A stretch of DNA of 64,000 nucleotides, taken from contig CAKSKV010000002.1 in the NCBI GenBank assembly GCA_934465535.1, forward strand, positions 124,001-188,000, given 5' to 3'. Below are positions 25,072-33,564 of this stretch, piece by piece. Under the pieces are notes generated by a model that had not been told where the DNA came from, did no database searches, and was given only the letters and a program-made list of their open reading frames with translations. The position numbers and the translations under genes are program-made. Source of the stretch: an uncultured Clostridia bacterium (GTDB taxonomy: Bacteria > Bacillota > Clostridia > Christensenellales > QALW01). Positions within the stretch are counted from its first letter, which is position 1. Every line of letters starts with the position of its first letter.

Positions 25072-27045
25072 TCAGAGGCGTTTCTTTCTCCTTTTAAGCA
25101 CAACGGCAAGCAGCACGATATTGCCTATAAGCGCCGCCCCGGCTATTGCAGCGGCTGCTGCCGCCACCGCGGTGCTGCCGTCCTTCGCGGGTGCTTCCCC
25201 GGCAGAAGCCGTTTTTTCCGTCATCGCCTTCACTCCGGTGTCGGTATCGCCCAGCCACCAGTTGCCGTTTTCCCCTATGCAGGGAATAAGTCCGTCCGTA
25301 CCCTGCCGCCCGGCATCTCCCTGCTGTCCTTTTTCCCCTTTGTCGCCCTTTTCTCCCTTTTCTCCGGCTTCTCCTTTATCGCCCACGGCCTTAACGCCAA
25401 GGGAAACCCATGTTTTCCCGCCGTCATAGGATACATACCAATAATTATCCTTTCCCACCTTCAGCTGCGGTGCAATGCCGTCCTGCCCGTTTTCGCCGGG
25501 ATCTCCCTTATCCCCTTTATCTCCGACGGCTTTTACTCCCAGCGCGGTCCATGTCTGCCCCCCGTCATAGGATACATACCAATAGCCGTCCGTTTCGATT
25601 TTCAGCCGCGGCGCGATGCCGTCCCTGCCGTCCGCTCCGGCCTCCCCTTTATCGCCCTTTTCCCCTTTTTCTCCGGCTTCTCCTTTGTCTCCTTTATCCC
25701 CCTTCTCTCCGTTCTCGCCTTTGTCGCCCTTTTCTCCTTTTTCCCCGGCTTCTCCCTTTTCTCCCCTGTCGCCCTTATCGCCTTCGGCCTTTACGCCCAG
25801 AGAGGTCCATGTTTCCCCGCCGTCATAGGATACCTCCCACTCGCCGGTATCGGAGTTTATGCGTATCTGCACACGGTTCTCCCCCGCATCCGCCTCCGCA
25901 AGCCCTATCAGCCTGCTTGAATAATCGGTTTTGCGGTCCCCGTTGCACTGCTCGTTAAAAATATACAGCCTGTCGCCTTTTCCTTCGTCATAGCCGGAGG
26001 GCAGCGTCAGGGTCAGCGTTCCGCTTTCCATGCCCTCGGCGGTTATGTTTTTCAGTCTGCCGTAGTATTTTGCTTCCCCGCCGTTTGTAACCATGGCGGA
26101 GATATACTCGTTATTTCCCGTTTTTGCGTTTTTATAATCAAAGGTTACGCTGCCCCAAGAGCCCGACTTCCGCTTTACGGCAAAATCGCTCCTTGCGCCG
26201 TCCTCCACCGTCAGCTTCCATTCGTTCCCGGCATATTGCCCCACTGCGCCGAAGCCGTCCGGCTTGCCTCCCACGGCGGGCGAAACAAAAAGCACGGCTC
26301 CCGCATCCAGATTAAAGGCCGGACGCGCCGCGTATGGGTCGTTCCTCAGCGTCGGATACACATAACCGAGATAATCCACATATCCGGCAAAACGGTCAAC
26401 CGCCGGAGAACGCAACCACCAGCAGGCTTCTTTGCCGTTGTATTTTCCCGCTCTCGCTTCGACTTCAGCAAGTCCGTAAACCGCATTTTTTGCTTCGGCT
26501 GCCGAAAGGAAGAATACCTTGTCGCCGTTCAGCGCGTTCTCGACCGCAAGAAAGTGCGCTCCGGTCAGAGTCCATTCTCTTCCGTCGATAACAACCTTCT
26601 CTGTCGGCGTAAAGTATTCCGGGTCGCTTTTTGATGTTTCCAGAATTGCGGCAAGTTCAGCCGCCGTGAACGCGTCGGGAACGGAATCGCCCTCTATGCC
26701 GGCAAAATCCCTGCACCACGCCTGCACCTTGCTGCCCTGCCATGTATCTTCATCGTCATAGCCGAATTTGATGCCGCCGGTATTTCCGCTTCCGAGCAGC
26801 TCCTCACTCAGCAGAAACAGACCGTTCGTGCCCATGTTTGTTTTATCGTCCAGCACCCTCCACTTGATAGGGCTGCCGTTCCATGTGCCGTAATATATGT
26901 AGCTGTACCCGCTTTCGTCATAGCCGCTTATTCCGTCCGTGCCCCGGCGCAAGGCCTTTCCGCCCTCTGCTGCAGAAGCGCCCGCCGGCAGAAGCCACAA
27001 CGCCATAAGCAGAACAAGCATTATGCACAAAAACCGTTTTTTCAT
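25072..27045 (-). CDS. Surface protein with DUF6273-like domain and collagen-like Gly-X-Y repeats
   Basis: A 657-residue exported protein. The signal peptide ends PAGASAAEG. Residues about 45-255 look like a DUF6273-type domain (PIKWRVLD, CWWLRSPAV, ARPAFNLD). A second beta domain and short modules (WYVSYDGGQTWTALGVKA and variants, four times) alternate with Gly-X-Y blocks rich in GEKGDKG and GEAGEKG. A C-terminal membrane helix and a KRRKKRL tail anchor it. Gly-X-Y blocks of this kind form triple helices. Role unknown, presumably surface fibre or adhesion. It lies 25 bases after a second collagen-like gene. Confidence 0.85.
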   Translation of the reverse strand: MKKRFLCIMLVLLMALWLLPAGASAAEGGKALRRGTDGISGYDESGYSYIYYGTWNGSPIKWRVLDDKTNMGTNGLFLLSEELLGSGNTGGIKFGYDDEDTWQGSKVQAWCRDFAGIEGDSVPDAFTAAELAAILETSKSDPEYFTPTEKVVIDGREWTLTGAHFLAVENALNGDKVFFLSAAEAKNAVYGLAEVEARAGKYNGKEACWWLRSPAVDRFAGYVDYLGYVYPTLRNDPYAARPAFNLDAGAVLFVSPAVGGKPDGFGAVGQYAGNEWKLTVEDGARSDFAVKRKSGSWGSVTFDYKNAKTGNNEYISAMVTNGGEAKYYGRLKNITAEGMESGTLTLTLPSGYDEGKGDRLYIFNEQCNGDRKTDYSSRLIGLAEADAGENRVQIRINSDTGEWEVSYDGGETWTSLGVKAEGDKGDRGEKGEAGEKGEKGDKGENGEKGDKGDKGEAGEKGEKGDKGEAGADGRDGIAPRLKIETDGYWYVSYDGGQTWTALGVKAVGDKGDKGDPGENGQDGIAPQLKVGKDNYWYVSYDGGKTWVSLGVKAVGDKGEAGEKGEKGDKGEKGQQGDAGRQGTDGLIPCIGENGNWWLGDTDTGVKAMTEKTASAGEAPAKDGSTAVAAAAAAIAGAALIGNIVLLAVVLKRRKKRL

Positions 27046-27070
27046 ATTATCCTCCTCTTTTTTCGCCGCT

Positions 27071-28291
27071 TCAGTTAAGCGCCGTTATGGTAATGCTGCC
27101 CCTGAAGCCTTTAAGATATGTGTCGTAAGCCGATTGCTCAAACCAGAACTCCAGCATTATATCGCCCGCCGATGCGTCGTAGAGCCTTGTAAAATTGAAG
27201 GAATGCTGATCATCCGACTGCGGTATTTTTTCGTTGTCCCGCTTTATACGCGTAGCTTCCCTGCAAAAATCGTCATCATAGCCGTCCGTCATCTGTATGG
27301 AATAATTGCCGCTGTTGTTGAATTCATTGGAAGTAACCAAAAGAGAGCCGCTTATGCTCAGGCTGTAAATATGCCCTTTTTTAAGTTCGATTTTGTCCTT
27401 ATATGTTGATATCAGCCCTCCGCTGTTAATCTTTTCGCGAACGCCGATGTTTGCATGGCCGTTCTTGAGCAAAACAGGCACGCATTTCCCTTCCGCATAA
27501 AAATATCCCGCGCACGCGCCGTTTTGCCCTGCGTCCCCCTTTTCCCCTTTTTCGCCCCGGTCGCCTTTTTCTCCTTTATCACCCTTATCGCCCTTTTCGC
27601 CGTCCGCGCCCGCCGCCTTTATGCCGGTATCGGTGCTGCCTATCCACCAGCAGCCGTTTTCCCCTATAAACGGGGTATTGCCGTCGGCTCCGTCCTGCCC
27701 GCTGCTTCCGTTTTGGCCGTCCCTTCCCTTAAGCACGGAAAGATCAAAAAGATTCAGCCATATCTCGCTGCCGCAGTACCGCCATTGCAGCATATTTTCC
27801 TCTGTCCTGAACTCCGGCGTTTTTCCGTCGGCACCGGGCGCGCCCTGCTGCCCGGAGGGGCCGGTTATATCGCAAAGCGCCACCAGCTCCTGCCACTGTT
27901 CGCCCTCATACCTCCACTGTATGTGGGAATCCGTCCTTTTTACCTCGATGCTTTTGCCGTCGGCTCCGTCTTTGCCGTTCTCGCCGTCCTTGCCGTTCTC
28001 GCCGTTTTTACCGTCCCGGCCGCTGCTTCCGTCCGCGCCCTTTTCGCCGGCTGCACCTTTAAGCGCCTCCAGCGTCACAAGGTCGTGCCACTCCTGCCCG
28101 TCTGCATATTTCCACTGTATTGCCGTGCCGTTATTGCGCACCTCCGGCAGCCCGGCGGTATTTTTTGCCGCCCGTCCCCAACCGGCAGCCAAAACAATGC
28201 AAAGCACCAAAAGCACGCTGCACAGCGCCGTAAGTGTACCCGTTAACCATTTACTGCCGTTTTTCATCTCTTTCCCTCCGTTTGAAGACAT
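27071..28291 (-). CDS. Collagen-like surface protein with C-terminal globular domain
   Basis: A 406-residue protein with an N-terminal membrane anchor (about residues 17-38) and several modules of the type IQWKYADGQEWHDLVTL, where a tryptophan-rich strand precedes Gly-X-Y repeats (GRDGKNGENGKDG, GEKGDKGDKGEKG). A C-terminal beta-rich domain of about 135 residues resembles, in layout only, the heads of C1q/BclA-like proteins. The start at 28291 has AGGAG; the ATG at 28267 (MKNGSKWL) also has an excellent GGAGG and may be the true one. It is the first gene of a two-gene operon with a LexA-like site at its promoter. Confidence 0.82.
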   Translation of the reverse strand: MSSNGGKEMKNGSKWLTGTLTALCSVLLVLCIVLAAGWGRAAKNTAGLPEVRNNGTAIQWKYADGQEWHDLVTLEALKGAAGEKGADGSSGRDGKNGENGKDGENGKDGADGKSIEVKRTDSHIQWRYEGEQWQELVALCDITGPSGQQGAPGADGKTPEFRTEENMLQWRYCGSEIWLNLFDLSVLKGRDGQNGSSGQDGADGNTPFIGENGCWWIGSTDTGIKAAGADGEKGDKGDKGEKGDRGEKGEKGDAGQNGACAGYFYAEGKCVPVLLKNGHANIGVREKINSGGLISTYKDKIELKKGHIYSLSISGSLLVTSNEFNNSGNYSIQMTDGYDDDFCREATRIKRDNEKIPQSDDQHSFNFTRLYDASAGDIMLEFWFEQSAYDTYLKGFRGSITITALN

Positions 28292-28389
28292 ATTGCCGCT
28301 CCTTTCGCACCTCCGTCTGCCCTTTGACATACGGACATTGACCGCATAATTATTACACAGTATGCAGAACGCTCCGCCGTGTTTAATGG

Positions 28390-28403
28390 CGAACGAATGT
28401 TCA
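28390..28403. promoter_or_regulatory. LexA-like box at the collagen-like operon promoter
   Basis: CGAACGAATGTTCA matches the Firmicutes LexA consensus CGAACRNRYGTTYC at all but the last base. It covers the predicted transcription start. Function is inferred. Confidence 0.4.
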
Positions 28404-28409
28404 TATAAT

Positions 28410-28438
28410 ATGATATCATAAGCCCACGGCGTATGCAA
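28410..28438 (-). promoter_or_regulatory. Promoter of the collagen-like operon
   Basis: TTGCAT-17-TATCAT on the minus strand, about 120 bases before the start codon. Confidence 0.5.
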
Positions 28439-28500
28439 GCATTTTCGCCGTTTATCCCCCTTCTCCGATGCTTACCCGCCTGCCTCCGATGCGTCTGAAT

Positions 28501-28531
28501 GAAAAGAACCGGCCCTTAAGCCGGTTTTTCA
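28501..28531 (-). terminator. Terminator after the Bce-type permease gene
   Basis: The stem AACCGGC/GCCGGTT with a short loop is followed by CTTTT on the minus strand, and by TTTTT on the plus strand. Confidence 0.7.
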
Positions 28532-28566
28532 TAATTTACTGCCCGCAAAGCTCAAACACAGTTTTG

Positions 28567-30576
28567 TTAAAGCCTCTCGGGCTCACGATATGCCGTTTTC
28601 TCCCCCGCCCCTTTAAGCGCAAGCCGCGCGCACATAAGATACAGCGCCGCATACAAAAGGGCAAAGCCGCCCACGGCTCCCGTCGTGCACCAAAACAGCA
28701 GCACTCGGTCGCTCAGCCCCAGCAGGCTCAGCATGCGGTACACCATGTTGAAGGCAAAGCCCATATGCACCGCCGCACACACAAGCGGCAGCAGGAAGGT
28801 TACATACACCTGGGATTTCACTGCGCCCCGCAGCTCCCCCGCACTCATGCCCACCCGCAGCAGTATGCCGTACTCCTGCCGGTTTTCCATGCTTTCGCTC
28901 AGCTGCTTATAATATATTATCAGCGCCGTGGCCATAATAAACAGCACTCCGAGGAATATTCCCAGGAAAAACAGTCCGCCGTACACCGTGCGGAAATCCC
29001 CGCGGCTGTCCGCCGCCGCAACAACATTATATCCTGAAACGCCGCTATTTCCCAGCTCCGACTCCAGCTCCGCGCGCGCCTGTATCTGCGCCGCGTCGGT
29101 GCCGTCCGTATCAAAGCCGAAATAGCATATCTTCCCCGGCAATACTCCGAGCTCTCCCTCGTTATCATCGTAAAGAGCGCGCCCTATACTTAAAAGCACC
29201 TCCTCGTCCTTTACTACCAGCGCGCACTCGCCTTCCCCGTCAAAGCCGGCATTCGCCGCCGCTGCCGCCGCACCGTGGGGAAGCGGCGCTTCAAAGCCGC
29301 CCGTGCGCACAAGGCTCACCCTGCCTATATCCAGTGTCTGCGCGTCGTCGTTATCCGTGCCGCAAAGCGTAAAAAGCGCTTCGTTCTCCTTAAGCAGCGG
29401 CACCGTGCCCGTACAGCGGCCGTACTCCCGTGCAGTCATAGCCGTAACCGTCATGCGCCTTTTTCCGTCCTTAGCGTTTACGATAAGCTCATAATAATCA
29501 TACCGGGCGCTGTTTTTTATGCTCAGATTTCTCTGCGCAAGCACCCGCTGCGCCGTGCTGAGCAGCTCCTCCTGCGTCAGTACGCTGTCCGCCTCCTGCA
29601 CCGTAATTTCCATGTCGCGCTGGTACAGCCTGCGTATCGATGCGTCAAAGCCTATATTCAGCCCCAGCGTGGAGGACAGCATCACCAGCACCATCGTGGA
29701 TAGTATGCATATGCTGGCAAGCCCCGCCGCATTCTGCTTCATTCTGTACAAAAGCCCGGATACCGCCACAAAGTGCCGGGGCTGATAGTAAAATTTCTTA
29801 TTGCGCTTAAGCCCCTTGAGCATCACCGCGCTGCCGGATATAAACAGCATATAGGTTCCCGCTATTACAAGCAGCACCGCAATAAAAAACAGCAGCAGCG
29901 CCTTGAGCGGAGAGGTCACCGCCAGGGCGATGGCATACCCCGCGCCAAGACACAGTATTCCAAGCACCGTAAGAGCGGCGCGCCCCCTCGGCTCCCTCTG
30001 CCCTTCCTTTCTCATTTTGAACAGCTCCGCCGGGCGCGCAAGGCGTATGCCGTTAAGATTTTTTGCAAGGCATAAAAGGAATATAAGCAAAAACAGCACC
30101 GCCGTCACCGCCGCCGAGGTCGTACAGAAATAAAACACAAACCCGGCGGAATACCCCATAAGATATTCCAGCAGCCGCATCATAAGGGCGGAAAACAGCG
30201 TTCCCAGCGCTATTCCGCAGGGCAGACTCACCGCCGCCGAGGCCAAACTCTCCCACAAAAGCACGCGGGCAATATGCTTTTTCTCCATTCCCAGCACGCT
30301 GTAAAGCCCAAGCTCGGTATAACGCCGCTTTATAAGAAAGCTGTTTGTATAAAGCAGCAGCACCGCGGAAAATATGCCCATAACTATGCAGCCCAGGCGC
30401 AGCAGTATGCCCAGTGACCCTCCCGATTTCATATGCCCCAGTGCGCTGTTGCGGGCAAGGAATTCCATTATATAAAACGCCTGCACGGTAAAAATGCAGC
30501 TTAAAATATACGGCAGCCCGGTGCGGTAGTTCCTTTTCAGATTATTAAGCGCAAGGCGCAGATAAAAGCTATTCAT
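28567..30576 (-). CDS. BceB-like ABC transporter permease
   Basis: A 669-residue FtsX-type permease. The N-terminal helix pairs, a large extracellular domain (about residues 300-520) and three C-terminal helices match the BceB/VraG group, which detoxifies cell-wall-active antimicrobial peptides and passes the signal to its histidine kinase. The ATG at 30576 (MNSFYLRLALNNLKRN) is preferred; it overlaps the ATPase stop and has AGGTGA at a good distance, while a GTG three codons upstream is less likely. It belongs to a module with ATPase, kinase and regulator. The peptide it recognises cannot be told from sequence. Confidence 0.88.
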   Translation of the reverse strand: MNSFYLRLALNNLKRNYRTGLPYILSCIFTVQAFYIMEFLARNSALGHMKSGGSLGILLRLGCIVMGIFSAVLLLYTNSFLIKRRYTELGLYSVLGMEKKHIARVLLWESLASAAVSLPCGIALGTLFSALMMRLLEYLMGYSAGFVFYFCTTSAAVTAVLFLLIFLLCLAKNLNGIRLARPAELFKMRKEGQREPRGRAALTVLGILCLGAGYAIALAVTSPLKALLLFFIAVLLVIAGTYMLFISGSAVMLKGLKRNKKFYYQPRHFVAVSGLLYRMKQNAAGLASICILSTMVLVMLSSTLGLNIGFDASIRRLYQRDMEITVQEADSVLTQEELLSTAQRVLAQRNLSIKNSARYDYYELIVNAKDGKRRMTVTAMTAREYGRCTGTVPLLKENEALFTLCGTDNDDAQTLDIGRVSLVRTGGFEAPLPHGAAAAAANAGFDGEGECALVVKDEEVLLSIGRALYDDNEGELGVLPGKICYFGFDTDGTDAAQIQARAELESELGNSGVSGYNVVAAADSRGDFRTVYGGLFFLGIFLGVLFIMATALIIYYKQLSESMENRQEYGILLRVGMSAGELRGAVKSQVYVTFLLPLVCAAVHMGFAFNMVYRMLSLLGLSDRVLLFWCTTGAVGGFALLYAALYLMCARLALKGAGEKTAYREPERL

Positions 30577-31333
30577 TTTCTTCACCTGCCAGCACCATAC
30601 TTAACGCATCGGATATCTGTCCCTGCATATCAAACGCGCTCTTATCTCCTCTGCACAGCTGATGGAACACCTGTCCGTCCCTTAAAAACAGCACCCTTGA
30701 GGCATAGCTTGCCGCCTTTACCGAATGAGTCACCATTATTACGGTCTGCCCGCCTCCGTTCAGGCGGCAGAACAGCTCCATAAGCCGCTGCGCCTGATGG
30801 GAATCCAGCGCCCCGGTCGGCTCATCGGCAAGCAGCAGCGCAGGGGATGTTATTATCGCCCTTCCCACCGCCGTGCGCTGCTTCTGTCCGCCCGAAAGCT
30901 CATAGGGATATTTATCAAGCAGCTCCGTAAGCCCCAACTGCCCCGCCACCGCCGCAAGCCGCTCCTGCATCTGCTTTATTCCGGCGCGCTTGAGCACCAG
31001 CGGCAAAAGAATGTTGTCCCTCACGCTGAAGGTGTCCAGCAGGTTGAAATCCTGAAATACAAACCCGAGATTGTCCCGCCGGAAAGCGGCCAGCTCCTTT
31101 TCCGCAATGCCGGAAAGGCTTTTGCCCTCCAGCAGCACATCCCCGGAGCCGGGGCGGTCAAGAGCGGCAAGTATGTTCAGCAGCGTGGTCTTGCCCGAGC
31201 CGGACTCTCCCATCACCGCTATAAACTCCCCCTTCTCCACCGAAAAGCTTACATCCTTAAGCGCCTGCACGCGGCAGGCGCCCAGCCTTGTTACATATGT
31301 TTTTCCAAGATTTTTTACCTCAAGAAATGCCAT
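30569..31333 (-). CDS. BceA-like ABC transporter ATP-binding protein
   Basis: A 254-residue ATPase with GESGSGKTTLLNILAALDRPG (Walker A region), the signature LSGGQKQRTAVGRAI and Walker B LLLADEPTGALD. It energises the permease encoded by the overlapping downstream gene. The short C-terminal extension beyond the ATPase core is unremarkable. A -10 box with a weak -35 and a nearby inverted repeat upstream suggest that the adjacent response regulator activates it. Confidence 0.92.
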   Translation of the reverse strand: MAFLEVKNLGKTYVTRLGACRVQALKDVSFSVEKGEFIAVMGESGSGKTTLLNILAALDRPGSGDVLLEGKSLSGIAEKELAAFRRDNLGFVFQDFNLLDTFSVRDNILLPLVLKRAGIKQMQERLAAVAGQLGLTELLDKYPYELSGGQKQRTAVGRAIITSPALLLADEPTGALDSHQAQRLMELFCRLNGGGQTVIMVTHSVKAASYASRVLFLRDGQVFHQLCRGDKSAFDMQGQISDALSMVLAGEENE

Positions 31334-31395
31334 AACAGTTTCCCCCGTTCATTTTGCGGCCGTTTTTCCGGCCGCGCCTTTTCATTACGCCGGCT

Positions 31396-31401
31396 ATTAT
31401 A
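31396..31401 (-). promoter_or_regulatory. -10 box of the Bce-like transporter operon
   Basis: TATAAT on the minus strand without a good -35, which fits a promoter that needs an activator bound upstream (see 31455-31472). Confidence 0.5.
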
Positions 31402-31448
31402 CGCCTTTACCCCGCGTTTTCCCATAACAGCCCCCTTACAAAAAGCGC

Positions 31449-31485
31449 CGCCCGTCTTACACTTTTGTAAGAAAGGCGGCCGTGG
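31449..31485 (-). terminator. Hairpin after the histidine kinase gene containing an inverted-repeat operator candidate
   Basis: The minus strand has GCCGCC, then TCTTACA-AAAG-TGTAAGA, then GGGCGGC and GCTTTTTG: one long hairpin that can end the kinase transcript. The inner 7-4-7 palindrome (31455-31472) lies about 55 bases upstream of the transporter -10 and resembles sites of Bce-type response regulators. Confidence 0.55.
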
Positions 31486-31537
31486 CGCAAAGGTGCGTAT
31501 ATTTTGCAGCCGCAGCGCTGTTTTTTTGCTCCGGCCT

Positions 31538-32575
31538 TCAGTATTCCTCCTTATGCAGGTAAAGCGTTACGCGCGTTCCCTTTCCGACCCGGGATTCAAT
31601 ATTCATCGGCGTGGAAAGGCTTTTGCATATCTCCCTGCACAGATACAGCCCTATCCCGGTGGAGCGGGCGTTTTCCCGCCCCGCAAGCCCGGTATAGCCC
31701 AGCTCGCACACCCGCGGCAGCTCCTGCGCCGGTATGCCCACTCCCGTATCTGCTATACTCAGGACACATTTCTCCGCATCGCCCCAAACGGTTACCGTGC
31801 CGCCCTCCGGAGTGTATTTTGCAGCGTTTGTAAGCAGCTGCTCCGCAACAAACCCCAGCCATTTCGCATCGCTTATCACATAAAAATCCGGCACGCAGAA
31901 TTCCACGCGCAGTCGCTTCGCAATAAACAGCACGCTGCACCTTCTTAACGCCTGACGCGCCGTCTGCGCCGGGTTCACCCTGCAAAATACATAATCGCTG
32001 CCGTCCTTTCGGGCAAATTGCAGCACCATATCCACATACTGCTCCGTTTTTACCAATTGACGGATAAGCTCCGGCGAATCCAGCTCCTGCGCCTGAAGGC
32101 GCATTGCCGCAAGCGGCGTTTTTATCTGATGCGCCCACAGCGTGCAGTAGCGCTTAAGCTCCGTCTCGCGCTCTCTCAGCTTTTCCCGGCATTGCCTCAG
32201 CTCCGCCTCCCTCTGAAGCACCAGCGTGTGCAATTCCTTCTCCGCCCCTTCGCAGGGCATCACCTCCGGGGTCATATCGGATGCCTTTGCAAGCTCTGTT
32301 GCCCCGTGCAGGCGCAAAAATCTTGAAAAGCCCGCAGCTATCGCCAGCCCCGCCGGCAGCAGGCTCAGCAGCAGCGCGTACAGCAGTGTCTCCGCAGGCA
32401 AACGCCATAAAAACAGCACCGTAAAAAACACCGCCGCTGCCGCCGCCGCAAACACCGCCACTCTCCGGCAGGAATACAGATATGTTAAAAACAGCCGCAC
32501 GCCGCTTTTTTTCTTTTGATTTTCCGCAGCGTCCTTCTTTTGCTCCTGCTTATTTTTATCCGCTTTTTCCGTCAT
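31538..32575 (-). CDS. Intramembrane-sensing histidine kinase, BceS-like
   Basis: A 345-residue kinase with a charged N-terminus, two membrane helices (about residues 35-80) and almost no extracellular loop, as in BceS-type kinases that sense through their partner transporter. The phospho-acceptor is in LWAHQIKTPLAAMRL; the ATP-binding part shows LLTNAAKYTPEGG, DTGVGIP and STGIGLYLCREI. The ATG at 32575 follows GGGAGGGGAG, better than an in-frame ATG 30 bases upstream. It lies 38 bases after the regulator gene. Confidence 0.93.
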   Translation of the reverse strand: MTEKADKNKQEQKKDAAENQKKKSGVRLFLTYLYSCRRVAVFAAAAAAVFFTVLFLWRLPAETLLYALLLSLLPAGLAIAAGFSRFLRLHGATELAKASDMTPEVMPCEGAEKELHTLVLQREAELRQCREKLRERETELKRYCTLWAHQIKTPLAAMRLQAQELDSPELIRQLVKTEQYVDMVLQFARKDGSDYVFCRVNPAQTARQALRRCSVLFIAKRLRVEFCVPDFYVISDAKWLGFVAEQLLTNAAKYTPEGGTVTVWGDAEKCVLSIADTGVGIPAQELPRVCELGYTGLAGRENARSTGIGLYLCREICKSLSTPMNIESRVGKGTRVTLYLHKEEY

Positions 32576-32613
32576 GTTCTCCCCTCCCGGCAGATTTTTT
32601 CGCATTTTCTCTT

Positions 32614-33327
32614 TTATTCATGCTCTATATCCGCCGAGTCGCCCGCAGCGCCCTCTGCCGGAATATAATATCCCATGCCTATTTTGGTAAGGATAAAATC
32701 CTCCGCCCCCGCCTGCGCCAGCTTTTTTCTCAGCCTGTTTATGTTTACCGACAGCGTATTTTCATCAACAAAGCTGTCGGTTTCCCACAGCTTCTGCATA
32801 AGCGTCTGCCTTGAAACGATCTTGCCGCGGCGGGCAAGCAGGGTTTGAAGCAGGCGCAGCTCATTGCGGGTAAGGGAAACCTCCTTCCCCTTCACCTCAA
32901 ACACGCCCGCCTGCGCGCGCAGCCGTCCGCCGCCGCACACGGTAAGCTCCTCAGGCGCAGCAAAATCATATGTGCGCCTCAGCAGCGCATTTATTTTTGC
33001 AAGCAAAACATCAAAATCAAAGGGCTTGGCTATAAAATCGTCGCCCCCGAGGCTTATGGCGGTAAGCACGCTGCTTTTTTCGCCGACCGAGGAAATAAAT
33101 ATCACCGGCACGCCGGAGCTTTTCCGCAGCCTTGCGCACAGCGCGCAGCCGTTTATGCCGGGAAGCATCACATCCAGCAGCACCAAATGCGGCATTTGGG
33201 AAAGCAGCTGCTCCAGCGCATTGCCGTAATCCGTCACCCGCATAACCTCAAAGCCCCATTCCGACAAACTGCGTGCAAGCAGCGAATATATCGCGTCGTC
33301 ATCCTCTATCACCGTGATTCTGTACAT
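32614..33327 (-). CDS. OmpR-type response regulator, BceR-like
   Basis: A 237-residue regulator: receiver domain with acidic pocket IEDDDA, phosphorylated Asp in LVLLDVMLPG (about residue 52) and Lys in IAKPFDFD, then a winged-helix DNA-binding domain (SLTRNELRLLQTLL, VDENTLSVNINRLRKKL, GMGYYIP). The ATG at 33327 follows GGGAGGAAAA; upstream in-frame codons are not supported. It is the first gene of regulator-kinase-ATPase-permease. Confidence 0.94.
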   Translation of the reverse strand: MYRITVIEDDDAIYSLLARSLSEWGFEVMRVTDYGNALEQLLSQMPHLVLLDVMLPGINGCALCARLRKSSGVPVIFISSVGEKSSVLTAISLGGDDFIAKPFDFDVLLAKINALLRRTYDFAAPEELTVCGGGRLRAQAGVFEVKGKEVSLTRNELRLLQTLLARRGKIVSRQTLMQKLWETDSFVDENTLSVNINRLRKKLAQAGAEDFILTKIGMGYYIPAEGAAGDSADIEHE

Positions 33328-33364
33328 TTTTCCTCCCGCCCTGCGCTTTTTTCTTCGGCATTTA

Positions 33365-33393
33365 ATTCTATCACATATCCTTTTGTTTATCAA
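33365..33393 (-). promoter_or_regulatory. Promoter of the Bce-like regulator/kinase genes
   Basis: TTGATA-17-TAGAAT on the minus strand, 38 bases before the regulator start codon. Confidence 0.75.
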
Positions 33394-33465
33394 CACGGGC
33401 ATTAAATCCCTCAGGGCACACCCAAAAAACAGTAAAAAGTATTAAAAATCAGTAAACATATGCCG

Positions 33466-33519
33466 ATTTGATTCGACTGAATCCCATTGTTGTGGTATAC
33501 TAAGCGAGCCTGATATAAT
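33466..33519 (+). promoter_or_regulatory. Promoter region of ftsH
   Basis: Two overlapping options on the plus strand: TTCGAC-18-TATACT (-10 at 33496) and TTGTGG-18-TATAAT (-10 at 33514). The start codon lies 45-70 bases downstream. Confidence 0.55.
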
Positions 33520-33564
33520 GGGTTTTTTATAATCTTTACAATATCGTCACGGAGGTATTTCCGC

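Noticed and set aside
25300..25800. Tandem DNA repeats, possibly CRISPR-like
   Set aside because: These are codons for Gly-X-Y collagen repeats within a single open frame; spacing is three residues and there are no spacers.
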